A stretch of DNA of 64,000 bases from Aptenodytes patagonicus. Its lineage: Eukaryota; Chordata; Aves; Sphenisciformes; Spheniscidae. The notes beneath the pieces were generated by a model. It worked only from the letters and a program-made list of their open reading frames with translations. It did no database searches and was not told the origin of the DNA. Both the position numbers and the translations under genes were made by a program. Below are positions 35,785-53,700 of the stretch, one piece after another. Position 1 is the stretch's first letter; every line of letters begins with the position of its first letter. The DNA is taken from NCBI RefSeq assembly GCF_965638725.1, contig NC_134950.1:169288853-169352852 (forward strand). Direction: 5' to 3'.

Positions 35785-38700
35785 AGCCGTAGCTCTGCGG
35801 TTGCCGGGGCCGGGTCTGGCAAAGGGCGTTATGTTTTGCGATGCCAGCTGCCCCTTCCCTGCCCGCAGCTCCCGCCTTCAACCTGGGGCAGCACCGGCAG
35901 CTTCCCCCCCCCCCCCCCCCCCCCCGCCGTCGATCCCAGCCGCGGAGGGGGGCAGCGGGCGCCCTTCTCCTCGCTCCCTGGCTCCGTCCGGCCAGGCGGG
36001 ATTTAGCACGGAGGATGCCGTGGGGTGGGCGCCGGCTGCGATGCTGGGAACGCCGCGGACGCCTCGTGTCTGTGTAAAGAGACTTCGGATGCAGTCGTTA
36101 TTATGTTTTTTAATACCTTCTTTCAATGCCCTCGCGTTAACTGCCAGCGAAGCGGCTGGAAGAGAGTTTCTTTCCTCAAACCCTCCCTTAAGTTCATCGG
36201 CTGCAAAGTAAAACCCGGGGCTCGCGCGCTGCCGGGAGGGTTTTGCATCTTGGACCCGCCGGCTTTACGGTAGCCGGGCTGGGGGGGCTCCCCACGGGGC
36301 CACCTCTGCTCCCCGCGGGGGGGGCGATGGGTGACGGGGGGGCAGCACAGCTCACCACAGGGACGTCCACGCCACGGGGTGCCCGGGCAGCGTCCCCCCG
36401 CGTCCGTGTCCCCTGCGTGGGGACGGAGCAGCCCATCCCCTGGGGAGGAGCGCTTTCCTGGTCCAAGTTTGGGGGGGTGGCGGATGTTCCTTTTGGTTGA
36501 GAAACGGCCTTTTTGGATTAAAAAAAAAAAAAAAAAAAAGGAAACTGCCCTAATTAAGGGCTGCAAGGAGAACCTCTGAAGTAATTCCTCGGCTGACGGG
36601 GAGAAGATGGATGGGGCTGGGGCGTCTCCCGCAGACGTTTTGCCCTGGCCGTGTCCACCCCGCAGCGGGGCAGGGAGCGGCGAGCTCCCATCCCGTCCAG
36701 GATTTTAAACCTCACAACGTAAATAAATACGAGTATTTATGTGCTTGGCACACCAAGAAGTAAGGGGGGTGGGGGCTGGGAATTTACATCCAATAAATAG
36801 AAATATTGATCCGAACGGAGAGGGATCGTCCCGAGCATCGCCGGCTGCCGGAGTGGCTGTGCCAAGCACAAGGGCCTCGTTTGTGTAATTAACGATGCAA
36901 TTTCTCCCGCTTAAGACAGGGCAGTTTTGTGTGTCTTGGCAGACAAAAGCCCCGGGGCTGGCGACCGGCCTCGGTTTGCACTTTGGCAGCGTTGGGGCAG
37001 GGGGTGGGTTCTGTTATCTCGGCGGCCCTGCCGTCACCCTGCCTGCAGCCGGGCAGGAGGGACGGGGGGGGGGGGGTGCGGAGCAGCGCTGCGGGTGCGG
37101 CGTGGGACCAGGCGCGCCCGGTGTGGAACAAGGGCAGCATTCATCACGGGGCAGGGGGGGGGACACGCACACAGAGCGGGATCGGGGCGATGAGCTGAAA
37201 TAAAGCCCCTCTGTCCCGCTCCCCTCCTTGGCTGCGAGCACGTGCTTATGCCCGCCGACGCGGGCAGCGGGAGATGCTGCAGAGCAGTTGCAAGCCTCAG
37301 TGACCCCCCCCCCCCCAAAATGCTTTTTTGGGGGGTTTGACAACCTCTCGGCAGGGTCACGGGGCTATTCCTCTTGGTCTGAGCGGCTGCAGCCCCAGAT
37401 CCAGCCCAGGGACCCACCGCGCGGCTGCCCACGTGCAACCCACGTGGTGCAAGTGGGGTAGCCCTGAGCCCACGCGTTCCCTGGCTGGAGGCTCTGACCC
37501 TGCCGGTGCTCACCAGCCTGGGCCCGCCGAAGGCGGGGTCACCCTCCCGGGGATTTTTGGGGTCCGGGCAGCAACTGGTGCCTGCTGGGAGCGTCCCAGC
37601 GCAGGGCAGCGGTGGGGACGGCGGAGCAGGGCCGTGCTTAATGGGAACTCGGCGCCGGGAGCTCCAGGCTGAAAAGGGAACTACGGGAGTAGTTCCGAAA
37701 CACCACGATGGGCAGAGGAAAAACCCAGAGCCCGCGCAAATCCCAGCATCCAGCTCTCGGTCACGCTCCCTCTGCGGGCTCCCGCTTCCCCGCTGCCTTC
37801 ATCTCCCAAGCAGGTGGGATGGACGGTGCCGGCAGAGCCGGGCTCTGCCGGGGTGATTCGCACCCGCAGCTCTGAGCATGTGTCCCAGCCGGGGACAGCC
37901 GGTGCCGGAGGGTGTTGATCCGCCCAGCCCGATGCCGGAGGGGCTGTGGCACGGCCACCCCGGCGTAGTTCAGCCTGGCTTGGAGAGCTCCCTCTCCCCA
38001 GCTTTCTCCTGCCTCCCAGGGAGGTCGCACCTCTCGCTCTCTGCTCCAGCGCCCACGGAGAACTGGCCCCCGTTTACCGCCGGCTGCTGCAGTTCGTGCC
38101 ATGAGCCGATGCCTCCCCGGACCCCGCAGCCAGGTGTTTCACAGCTCAGCCTCTCCCGCTCTCACCCCTTTGAAGGCTTTACCCCCGCCTGTTGCTTTTC
38201 ACAAGCCCCGTTAAACCATTCATGGGACTGCGGGAGCTTTACCCACGCCAAGGAAACGGGACGGACAGAGCAGGGAGACAGGGAGGGCTCTGGGTCCGTC
38301 CATCCATGTCCCCCCCCAACTCATGAATGAGCCAGGGGGAGCACGTGGAGGGTCAGAGAGAAGCCCCCACGGTGGCTCGCATCGCCCAGGGCTGCAGCCA
38401 GGCTGCATCCCCTCCTGCAGTCCCCACTTTTGACCCCACACGGAGGAATGGGGCAGCAGCTCTTACCCCTTGCACCGTCTGAAGGAGGCGCCTGTGCCTA
38501 TTTCGCACTCAAAACTGAGATCCGAGCAAAATAGCTTGAGAAATACGGACAAGATAAAAAAACGAGGGTGAGTGGGGGTGAAGGAGCCCTGCCCCGTCCC
38601 CACCCCCAGGGCCGCACACCCCATCTACCTCCCTGCCGAGCTGTTGCGCCGTTCCTGGGCGGACTGGGGAGGAACCACACCAGCTGCGGCATTTGGCCCC

Positions 38701-40335
38701 GTCAACGGGAGCCAGCCTTTCGTGCTCGCCCCGTTGCTCCGGGGCGTGAGCCACCTCCTGCCTGGCCGGACGGGTGGCTAAAATCCCCAGGGGAATTTGC
38801 ACAGAGCAAAGCCTGTTGCTGCCCTGAGCAGATGGCAGGACTCCCACAGCTCGCTGATCTCAGATAACATCAGCACATTCCCCATCTCTTCCTCCTTCCA
38901 GCCCCGGCCAGCAGCAAAACCTGCGCGTAGAGGAGCAGGATTTGCAGCGTGGCCGGGGCAGACTGGACACCGCGTGGCCGCTGTGCCAACACGCCTCGGG
39001 TGAAAACCACCGCTTCAGAGGAGCCTCTCCGCTGCTGGCGGGGTCGGGGTGCTGTGTCACAGCAGGTCACCACCTTTTTAGGGATGGGGGACGAGAGAGG
39101 AGTGGGGGGTTCTGCTTATTTCAGCAATAGTGACGCCAGCAGGAGAGCTGGCCCTTCAAGTTCAATTCCCTCCCAGAACAGGAATAAAGATACCCTGCCC
39201 TATCAGGCACGCAAAGATCCTGATTCAGAGCTTGAAATTCAAGGCGAGATGAACAGCTTCGAAAGAATAACCTGACTTACAGGAGTTTTGTAATCCTTCG
39301 TCACTGTTTGCCTAATACTGTTTACCTTTTACTACCGAGACAAGTGCAAGGAACAGACACGGGGCTCGGGCAGCCCTTGCTGGGAAACCTGAGTAAACCC
39401 GGCAGCTCCCCCAGCTGAAGACAGGGCAGAGAAGACACCCATTTCACTCGACAAGCCTCTGCACAAGAGAGGACAGTCCTGGCATAAAGCTGTGCTCAGG
39501 ATTAGGGCTGGTCTGTGCACATACGTTAAGCAGCTGCTGTGCTGCTTGAAGGATTCGGAGAAGAAACAAAACCTGGGGAGTGAAGGGAAGCGTTGAAAAG
39601 AGACCAGATCATCCAAAACGCCAGCTCTCGCTTGACCGAGAAGGCAGATGCCAGGTCAACAGCCTCAGCGAGAGCAGCGCTCCTGTCTCCTCCTGGCACA
39701 GCTGCGGTCCCCTCCGACACCCATCCAAAGCCCCAGGTTTCCCCACCTGCGAGGTTGCTCTCTAACCTGCACAATATTCCTTTCATCTTGCAGTTTTCCA
39801 GCCTCCGTAACGGGGAATCTGCTGCAACTCTGGCCTGGAAGAGAGCCAGCAGCTGGCCGGCAGCCCGAGCGTGACCATCAGCGATGAGAAGCTGTAGCTG
39901 ACGGGGGAAGGCAGGATGATCAGCTGGGAGGAGCTCTCCCCCAGGTCCAGAGGGGACTGCAGAATGGAAAAACGCAACACGCTGTTTAGGAAGGCAGACT
40001 TCGTCGTCCCCCCCCGCCCCAAACTGCTAATTCACAGACCCTATTACTAAGTGGGATCAGCAGGAAGAACAATCTGTTGTGGGAAGCGGTGGGACTGCTC
40101 AAGAAGCTCAACAGATGCCCTTGAGGCAATGAAGGGAATCCAGCAGAAGCCAACAGGACCAAAAGAACTGCTGCCCACCTCTTCACCCGCAGGAGTCCAA
40201 CTAGGAATGATAGGTTATTCGGAAAATACGGGAGGTGTGCTGAAAGTTTCATCCAAATTGTGACGTGGCAATACGCTGGCGGGATTTGTGCTAGATTAAT
40301 GCAAAGATGATACAAAACAACATGATACCAGTGCA
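35785..40335. other. Spacer between convergent MMTAG2 and ARF1
   Basis: No gene supported. The left part is GC-rich with C/G runs near 35907-35925 and 37062-37077 and a 19-20 A run near 36520. Composition becomes progressively more AT-rich toward the ARF1 3' end. Several AATAAA hexamers occur, but no transcript structure could be built. Confidence 0.55.
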
Positions 40336-40337
40336 AG

Positions 40338-41750
40338 TTTCATGAAACTTTTTATTCAACAAGTATTTCATTATGATTCTGCCAAGATGATCAAATGAAC
40401 AGCAAGGCATAAAACATGAAATAGTTAAGAGATTTTATTCTAATAGCTTTAATTACAGTGCTTGTTTGACAAAATGAAAACTGAAAACAAGTATACAAAA
40501 CAGTCGATTACTAATTGTGTATTGAAAGCAATAAAGGTTTCCACAACACTAAATAAACCAGTTCTGATAGTTCCTCAAGTTAAAGTTTAACAGCTCCAGC
40601 TTCTTCAGTGTTTATCAAAATACAAAAGAAAAGTAAAGAGGTCTTTTTTTTTCTGATGGCAAATCTGAACCTTGCAGTATGAGGGATGCCAAGGGTTTTC
40701 ACACATATACAGATATGGGATTGTTCCAAAATGGGATTGAATACTTCTAGAGTGGAATGACTCTCCAAACTCTCATGCTTTTTTTTTTCCTAGACGCTAT
40801 ACATAGATGTTCGGTGTTTTTCATGGCAATTCTTACGTTAAGTACAGTACTTTCTGCCTATAGAGCTTAGGACTAGTATAGGCTGTGCTTTCTGTGGAAA
40901 GGTTTGCCTTCTGGAGTGGTTTACACGCAAGAAAAGTACAAAACACTTTTGACAAATATGACAGGATAAAAAGGTGGCTTCTGGAAACTATTCAAGTTCA
41001 ATGGAAGCGATAAATCTCACCTGAACCAAGAGTCAGAAGTTTAGCGCGAGTCTGCGAGCTCATCTAAACCAGGTCCGACAATCCTTTTAACGAATATGAA
41101 CAAATATGAGCACATACTACGAGCTACAGAAAGAGCCAGAGATCTATTAGTTATGATCTGTTCTTTAACCAGATGAAGCTAGTTGGGTGTCGATCGTTGC
41201 TTCACCATTCCAAAAGAATCAAGAGTCACCACATTAGAGCTAGAACAGCAGAAGCTATGTCAAACGTTTGTATGTTGAAGTGTTTTTACTTTTCCTTGAC
41301 TATTTAAAAAAATACAGAATTCAGGTTAAAAACCAACCACCAAAATGGATCTCACAGATCTCACAACCCAGCCGAGATAGTATTCAGCTCTACTGCACAA
41401 GGACCACTGGCAACCCTTATGTTAACCCACTTAAATCCCTTCCAAGTACTAAACAGTGAGTTGATTCTTTACAATAAAAAAGCTGAGTAATATTGCATAG
41501 GAGTACCAGAAACTGCCTCATTGGAAACAAAAACTATTTACATTAAATAAGAAACCTAACTGTTTTCAGGCTTGTATTTGCCACATTTACAGCATGATGC
41601 AATATATACTGTGACAAAAGAAATGAAAACAGCTTCCGGCACTCAATACCACAAAGTAGCACAGTTTGCCACATTAGAGTAAAGCGAAGGGCGAATAGGA
41701 GGAAATAGGAGGGAGGGGTGGAAAAAGAGGGAAGAGGAAGGTTTATGGTT
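40338..41750 (-). other. ARF1: ARF1 3' untranslated region
   Basis: AT-rich stretch without coding potential, running from the ARF1 stop codon to the first canonical poly(A) signal. About 1.4 kb, comparable with long ARF1 3' UTRs in other vertebrates. The end is estimated 10-20 nt past the AATAAA; another candidate hexamer near 40433-40439 could give a shorter form. Confidence 0.75.
40351..40356 (-). terminator. ARF1: ARF1 poly(A) signal (AATAAA)
   Basis: Minus-strand AATAAA at the distal edge of the AT-rich ARF1 3' UTR, just before the sequence shifts to the GC-richer spacer. Position and motif support it as the main cleavage site. Confidence 0.65.
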
Positions 41751-44779
<3,029 letters not shown>

Positions 44780-44796
44780 TCACTGGCCAGTGAAGT

Positions 44797-47700
44797 CTAG
44801 GGGAAAAAGATCACAGTATCACTCATGAGTTACCAAGGGCTGTGTTCTGAGCAGGGCATAATCAACCACCACCACCAAAAAGAAAAGTATCACATAATAC
44901 GAATTCTTTAGATACCCCCAGCCACCACTGTACATTATTCTTCCCCATACTGAAGCAACACAGAGATGAACAGATACGCCAAAACTTACTCCTTATAAAA
45001 AGACATGTTCCGGGTGCTTTAAATCTTTCAAACATTCTTTCAGGGATTTTAGTATTAAATGCTGTTCTCAAACTTTTGTTTGCAAAATTCACGGTTTCCT
45101 TTCAACGCAACTGACCACTTCAGGGACTTTGTCCCCCATTGTTACGGGATAATTTATCTGCAGCCTACAGCGTCACCATAAAACACACTTTTTCTAATTG
45201 ACCTGCAGTTAAAAAAAAGTTTTAAATGTGTGCTCATCTCTTTGCTGCTTAGCGCACCAATAGCCGGTCCTTCTTTTGCAAAGGAAACTCAGAACACAGC
45301 TTGGACTCTCTCCTACTCAAAACAGTTTCCTTCCTCTCAAACCCCAAGGAAACGGCCTGTGAATGCAACGTGAACACAAAGCAGTGTTTTACCTTCATTA
45401 ACAGCGGAGACCTCCTCTAGGAAGCAAATCCACATTTACTAAAACTTAACTACTGAAAATTTATAGCCACATTAGAAGAGGCAGGCTTAGAAATGAACGC
45501 TTCTTCCTTCACTGCGAACACTTCTGCTTGGACACTCCGAAGCGATTTAACATCGCCAGGAGCTTCCTGTTTAGGAACTGGGGAAACTGCCTCACTGCTC
45601 CAGCCCTCACAGACGCTCCCTGTGCCCTTGGGACGGGATCCACCCCACCACAACTTGTCCACTTCTTCCCTTTTTCCACAGATTTCCCCCCCGCTTCCCA
45701 AACTCACTACTACGCAGTTTACAGCGAGTTTGAAATCACCAAGAGAACTATTACTCTGCTCACGTAAGACATGAAAAAAAGCAGCCTGAAAGCTTTACAG
45801 TGGGGTGTAGATGAGGATAGCGGCGACAGTGACGATTCACACCTCTACTGCTGCTTTGTCTAGAAGCTCTCAGCTGTCAGTTTGAAAAGACTGAGCCCAA
45901 CTGAAAGCACAAGCTTCAGACAGCAGGAGCACGCGCAGCCAAGACGTGTAACATTCAAAGGAGGGGTTTCCTGTAAACCAAGTCACACAATTTAAAGCGC
46001 GATATGAAGTTTGAATCATCTCTTGAAGCTATTCTGTATTTCACGATGAAGCTGTGTGCTTGAAGCAGAATTCTCACTGGAAACAGACTTTACAGAATAT
46101 CTATTTAAGACAATTAAAGCAGCTTTGAACTGAAAAGCGCACCACAGAACACAAATCTTGTCCCGCTCTGTTTAGCTCTACGCTAGGGATGTATGAAGTC
46201 TGGCTTCCTCACACGGCACTGAGAAAGGTCTACGCAGTTCTGCCCTTCTCAGGAAGCTTTGCTGCACACAATTTTTAACCCAAAAGTTGGGGATGGTTAA
46301 CTAAGTCACATGTCTTAGCACAAGCAGCTCCACAGTGAAGTTCAGAGTCCACTCCAGAGTTCCTGAATGACATCACCACTTCAACTTGCTGAAGTAACTC
46401 AAGTCAAAGATTAATTTATTTTGTATGATGGAAGCTCAGTGCAATCGAAACTTTAAAACTAAGATCATCTATAAGCCAGACAGGGCAGCCTGGGGATTAA
46501 AACCAAACGGAAGGTTTAAAAGTTCTATTATTCCACCATTTCCTTCATATTTCTGAAGCACGACCATGAATATTCAACTCCCACTTGAATATACAAAAGC
46601 TGTATAAACAGGAAAGTTAATTAGGAAGTAGAGAAAACAGTTTTGCTAGAGTCCCTGTTTGTCCAAATCACTCACACAGCAGGAAATCTCACTCCCCAGC
46701 CCACAACAGCAGCTCTTACTGGGCTGGAGGGGAGGGAGGCTGTAAAGCTTTCCTTTGTCTGCCTGCTCACGCTCCCTCTATCTTCTGCTCCATCTGAAAA
46801 GCAATGGTTAGGGTTGAACTGTAACCTGGTAAAATACCAGAGCTCTTGTAACCCTCCAAAATGAGTGTAAGAACTTTTGTAGCAAAAGAACCTTACAAGC
46901 CCTCCAAAAGAATGCATTTCTTTTGTTTCTGCATGTTTAAAAACATAACGGGTTATTAAATGCTTGGGTCAATGGCATTAATCAGGTAACAGCAAAATCC
47001 ATTTACATCCACATCTTTTCACACCCCAGAGAAGTCGCAGTCTGCTGAACAAGTTACTTACACTCGGCACTAACAGTAGTGAATCCCGTTAGATCCTTGT
47101 TTTCCTGGCAGCTATTTCCAGGTCAAGTCTGCCCTCCACCACTGAAGCTGCTTTTATACCACCCATCCTTCCTATTTTTACTTTTTGTGAAGAATAAGAA
47201 GTTAAGATGCATTTAAGTACTTGGTTTCCATTTCCTTCTTATTCTCTTCCACACTCCTAATATATAAACCACACCTGTAACTTTATTTGGTACTTCAGGG
47301 TAGGTGACATTGCAGAAAGTCCCATTTATTTTTGTAGGCAGTGAAATGTAGTTTACAGCCCACCCCTGCAAGACAAGCGTGTTTAGATGTTGACTAGAAA
47401 GCAGCGGAATCATTGCTGTCTAAAAGAAAAATACAAGGAGAAACCCATCTACAGAACTCCCACAAACCGCTGTGGGTCCCACCAGTTACTTGTCGGATGC
47501 TGCTGGGGCACAAGAGAGGATCTCCATCTTCACCGTCAGCAGGACCACCCCCGGACCAGCAGCTAGAATCATGTTCATCTATTGCCACAGAAAAGGAAAT
47601 CATACTCCCACGGTTTTGCACATTACACTCCTCTCCCTACACTGTCCCTGCCAGTATTTCATTACTTTCTATTATCTAAGCAAAAGCACCTCGAGTTCCT

Positions 47701-50700
47701 TCCCCAGTATCATTAAAATCCTCAACCAAATCATCATCACAACTGTGACCAGCCATCGGGTGTCTGCTTTTTAGACCATTTGTGCTGTCAAACAGCGTAG
47801 ACGCTACCGCAGCAGAAACTGCCACGACAGTTTAGAGCTGTTTCCCATTAATACAACTCAGCTGAGGGATCACGCGATTACTTCCAGTGTACTTCAGAGC
47901 TGAATCTGCTTACTTTAATTCTCGTTTCAGCCCATTAGTTGGACCATGAGAACTAACATACACAGTCTGAAAACACGAGGAAATTTAAGACCCTTTTAGG
48001 TTAATGAAGCAATCCCGCGACTTTTCAGGCATCTTCAGCATTTGCAGTCTGCACCAAGACTTGCCAATACATTGCCTATATTCCATACTGAAGCTTAACT
48101 TTCTCTTTTCCTCAACCCAAATGTTGTCAGCAATTGCTACACTGATAATTTTAGAAGCACAAGTTCAATAAAATGCCTGAAAACGTGAAAGACCGTGGCT
48201 TGCGAGCGGCTTGCAGTACTTCAGCACATCGTCAAAAGAGGCTAAGTAGGAAGATTTGTGTATGAAAGGGAACAATTTGAATAAACAGCACAGACTATTT
48301 TTGCAGAGCGTTGTGTGCACAGTCCCTCAGCGCGACTTCAGCTTCCAGAAATGGAAACTCACCACCCCTCAACAAATCCAGCTCACCCCAAAACTGAACT
48401 GTCTGTACGACTCTTGTTTCTCCCTGCCCATCGAAGCCCTGAAGCACACCTTAACCTAGTCTATTCCACCTCAAGATCCTCACAGCAGTAAAAACCTGTT
48501 AGGCAGGTTCAGGTAAGACATAATGTGCCATTGGTAAACAGCGAGAAAGACGTTCACTGGATAAGACTGCAGTTTTTGTTTCAGGAAACAAGGTATTCTC
48601 AGCAGCCTGTTTTCTAGTAAGCAATACATTTAGATAAGCAATTAGGAGAACAGGCAGCCTTTTTCAGAAAGGCTCAGTGTAATGAGTTAAAAATGAATGA
48701 GTGTCTGCAATAGCAGGCAGCCTGGTGTCTGTTAAAGCGATATGGCCCATGAGTAAGAACTAGAATTTGCTTTTATTAATTGTAGGTGGTTAGAATAAGA
48801 GCTCTGAGGAATATCTCAAGGCCAAAGACCATTCACCACTTAATCTTCTGCAGCATTTTATATTAAAATGCATTAACGTACAGTTAAATGTCATTTCATT
48901 CAGGCTGCTCATCTTGAGAAGTCAAATACGCTTCTTGACCTCCAAACTTCTTGGATGAGCTGTTAGTTAACATGCCATCCCACAGAAGTATGACCAGAAG
49001 GGTATGCAGTACATCAAAGAAAGCGTAGCTACATCTTGAAATCTCTGCATAACCTTAATTTTGCACCTCTGGAAAAGTTCTTTTTGACCACAGAGATTAA
49101 ACTTCACTGAGCCAGGAGTTGTGGCAAATGCCACAGTTTCCTTCAGGTTTACACCATTTCTTTAAACATACCATAGCAGACAAAATCAGAGGCTAAGATA
49201 GAGGATGCCATATGCGTTATTTAGTCAAATTATGCCTGCAGTACAGAGATACATTTATTTCATTCCTACGTACCAGCACTTACCACACAAGGCTCCCACA
49301 GCGAAAAAATAACGCTCACAACTTTTCAAGTGGCATAACCAAACTTGCTGGGCACAATCATTTTGGCAATCTGTTCCCTATAGCCGAAAAATACCAGCAA
49401 CGATGAAGATCAGTCAAGAAAAGCTTAATTCTCTGTCTCTTCTCTGCACAGCACTCCGAGATACAGAGGGCATTTGTTATCTCCGGGAACTATTACGTCT
49501 CCCTAGGACATTCATATCTTGTTTTAAATGCCCGTTTCAAGGAGAGACAAACATGGTGCCACTACCAATGACATACTGCATTACACAGTTATAACCAGTC
49601 AAAATACTAATGCTAAAGCACAAGCTAAAATCCCTAACAGTTGCAGGTTTACCAAAAAGCATTTTCCTAATAGCTTTCTGCACCTTGTTCTATTTTGCTT
49701 AGACACCTATGGCAAGTAAAACTGGTGCGCTTGCAAGACAACTGAATTACTACCAAAAAAGCACATCTCCTTTTAAAGGAAAGTCTACTTGACATTGACC
49801 TAAGCATTAACTCCACCTCTAATACAATTAGAAAAACCCCAAACCCATAATTCCTAACCTGGTATTAACACACTAGTTGTATCAGTCACCAGAACAAAAA
49901 TTGATCAATTTGTTATTTAACAGAAATATTGACTTGAAATCCAGTCAGTTATCACTAGTTGGCCTGTATCTTGTTTCTACTTTACAGCATTCTAGACAGT
50001 TTTAAATTGTCAAGAGAAGCAAAATATTCATACAAAAGATCACCAAACCTGTATGTAAACAAGAGGCGAGAAAGCTTTTTAAAAAAAAATTCAAGTTCAA
50101 CAGCTGTTCTTGCATGTAACACCAGTAACAACTGGCAAGTAATTTTTTTGGCAGCTTGTTCTTTACAATATAAAGCGTGATTTAAGAGAGAATGTGAGAA
50201 GTGATCCAACAAGAATAGAACACTGCTAAAATTTAGGATTAATCTAGGGCCACAGTATTTCACACCACCGCTCAGCAGGCACAGTCAGTTAAGTACAGCT
50301 GCGTTCTTTTGAACTTGAAGTAATTTCTTTACAGACTAAAGTGTTCTGTTACAGCAAATTTTGAAAACACTCTTGATCAAAACACTTCTTTATATCTAGC
50401 CAGGGTGGCCCAATACACGGCTATTCCAGCACAGATATATTCAAGTATTTTTTGAAGTTGTCTACTGGCCTTCCACATCTGATAACCTGAGTGAAAGATG
50501 ACTACTTAGCAACTCAAGCCCTTTAACTTTGGGGCCTTAACACTGGACTTTAGCTTAAATAATTTTGATTTGAGTTACCTGAGACTTTAGGCCATACTAA
50601 CATCACTAGGCATAGACCACACAAAATTTAAGAGCAGCTAACAAGTAGGCCAGGTTCTTTCTTCACCAGGGGATTATCTTGGACTTAAATACCATTGTAA

Positions 50701-53700
50701 TAAAGGCCACCTCTGCTCAGAGCTCTTCATTAATAGTAAGTCCCAACTCCTTTATAGTTGTACCCATTAAAAGTAAGGGAGTGTTAACTGTGGAGATCAA
50801 AACCTACCACTGCAACAATTTTCCCCACTTTACATTGGAGGTGCTTCTGCCAAGCATGAGGTGGAAAAGTTGTCCTAAATGATCACAACCTTGTTATTTG
50901 TCTTTTAGGAGAGGTTAGAGGAAAGGCGCTGGCATTGAAGCGGCATGTGAAATGAAAGTTAAAGATATATAACTGTACTTGCATCTAAAGAGGCACAGTT
51001 GGATTTGGCCACCAAAGGCTTGCAGTGACCAACTAAAAAGCGCCCAGATGCACACGGCATGTTCAAGGCAGACGGAGGACAAGTCAACCACAAGTGAGAA
51101 GCTAGGCGAAAGAAAACACAACACAGAGCTGCTCCTTATGCAGCACCTTCATTTAACTTAAGTAGGTTGAACATCTTGCTGTCTACACACATTACCCAGA
51201 TAGCACCTTTTCCACATGCTGTAACATTCTCTTGAGAGCACTGGGCTCAGAGTGGCAGGAAAACAGAAAAATATTTCCACTTACAAGATCAAAACAAGGG
51301 CAAAAGAGGGAAAATTTCCTTTGGGGTCATGCCTATTTCTCAGACACAAGAACTCACTCCTGAAATACCAGTCAGAATAAAAAACAAAGAGTCCGTATCA
51401 AGCAAAAAGGGCAGGTCGTTTGACTTGATAGTCAAAACCCAAATCAGAGTTATTCCCTTATTCTCACCTTCAAGCAGGGGGAGCAAGCTACTTCTGTTTC
51501 ACAGCAAAATCTCAAACTATTTTCAGCAGTTATACACTACCATGCATAACTCAACAGCATGCAAACCAACACACAGGAAAAACATAACTGGTCTGAAAAA
51601 TATTTTATTTCAAGGATAGGTTGACAGGTGGAAAAGTACAGAAGGAGTCACTGTTCATGCTTTTAGATAAATCACATCCATCACCTCCCTGCGGACTGCC
51701 TGTGGCTGCTCAGGCAATAAAGCAGTGCCACTGATGTAGCTGTGACACCTTAGTTTGGACTGCGACTTCGTATTCACCTGTTAAACGGTGGATATACTGC
51801 TGTGAGAACTGGTTATTACAAAGCATTTCTTTTCAGATAAGCACCGCCCAGTTTTTTGAGGCTGAACTATTCACAAGTTCAAAATCTTAAAATTTAAGCC
51901 AAATATCCTGTTACTCATTCCCAGCAACTGGGCAGTAAGTCAACATTTACACTCATAGTAGAAATGGCAAGAACTCACATGAGAGCTTTGGTAATGAAAT
52001 TGGCTTTTGGTTTGGGGAAAATGCCAAAAGCAGAGCCTACGCAGCTAGTTGTTCGGTACAAGATCAGCGTATGAATAAGAGCTATATTAGACATGAGAGT
52101 TTTATTAGAAATGAAACATCAGCAGAAGTACTACCATAGTCCTTCAATGTTTGCATGTGTTAGAAACAAGAAATAAAATTGGGTACTCACAAGCAGAAAG
52201 AAAAAAAAATGCTGAATAACACAGAAAAACAGCTGCTGTAGTAGGAAGCTGATTATAAACTTCTTTACTCATCAGTTAAAGAAAGGGAATAATGGCCGAG
52301 GACAGTCATAGCTCTAACACAAGCTCTACAGCATTCCAGTAGCAAAACTTTCAAGAGATTTCTAAAAAAAGAATCAGAACTATTCCTTTTCAGAAAAAGT
52401 TAACTTATGTTCACCAAATTTATCCACTGTAAGGCAATCTAGATGCTCGCGAAGGCTGTTGAAATCCCTAAAAATTCTTGCTTGAAAGCCCATCTTTACA
52501 CATCTCAGCAGCTTTTATTTCTAAAGCGATCTTTTATTTTTAAAGAAAGGTAGTTCTTTAAACTTCACCACTGCAAATTCAGCCGGAATCTCAGCTTGTG
52601 AGCTTTTCCTTCTTCCACCAATTAACGTAATCAATAGCTTATCTGATATTTGTGCCTCAGTGAGATGTATAAATGCTGTTTAAAGCAGCTTTTCAAACAG
52701 GTGTTAACTGGAGCACAACACAATTTGGTGAATTTTAAGGACTAGAATCCAGCCCCCTACTCCCACACACACTTTGTTTGCCTTGAAAAGCTGTGACTAG
52801 TCCTGCCCCCCACTCGGTCAGCATGACTAACACACAGAGGGAACTACATGCACCGAGCAAAAATGCACCACTCCTGCCCAGTCCTTTTTCAGATTCCAAC
52901 TGTATTTCACAACTAGGCAATCTTAACAATTCAGCAAATGCCTCAGACTATCGGGGACTGATTTACCTTCAGGTGTTTGCCTTTTAACGTGGTCCAGCAA
53001 CAATTATGTATATCACAGGCTATCGCAGCAGCAAAGGCTGTTCCAAGCAGAGATGACATCTGCTTCAGCCATTTTTACTCCTGATGCTCTACCACGGTAG
53101 AAGCATCAATAGACTTGGCAAAGCAATTGAGTTTAAGAGGTTCAAGTGAGGCGAGTTTCCTCACCCTTTCACCCAATGTAATTACTACAACAGGGAAAGC
53201 AGTCCAACAGGGTTCTCGAGCGCTGCAGACGCTTTTTTAACAGAGGAAGTCAGTGGCATCATATCAGCCTCGCAAACTTTCCTTTCAGAGAATCCCCTTC
53301 TGTATCTGTAAGATTGTGAGAACTTATACTGACAATTTGATTATAAAACCCACGAACAAAAGCCAAGTAGCAATCCTCTAGTTCAGCTACAGTTCCTTTT
53401 TCCTACAGAAGTGCTCCAAATCAGTAGCAAAAATAGTAATAACGATATTGCCAAATGACCTTGGACAATTTACTTTGATTCGATTGCTTTGCCTGAAAAA
53501 TAAGTTAACAGAATATCCTGCAAAGAGGTGTTGTAAGCCTTGCCACTTGCAAAATGAAGTATTATATAAATAAAATGGGAACTATTTATTGACAAAACTA
53601 CATCTCAAAACAAGACCTCTGGATACAACTTTAATCAACCTGTGGAATTTGGTTTGGCAAGAGCCTAGCAGCAAAGCAACAAGGTCAATGTCAAACACAA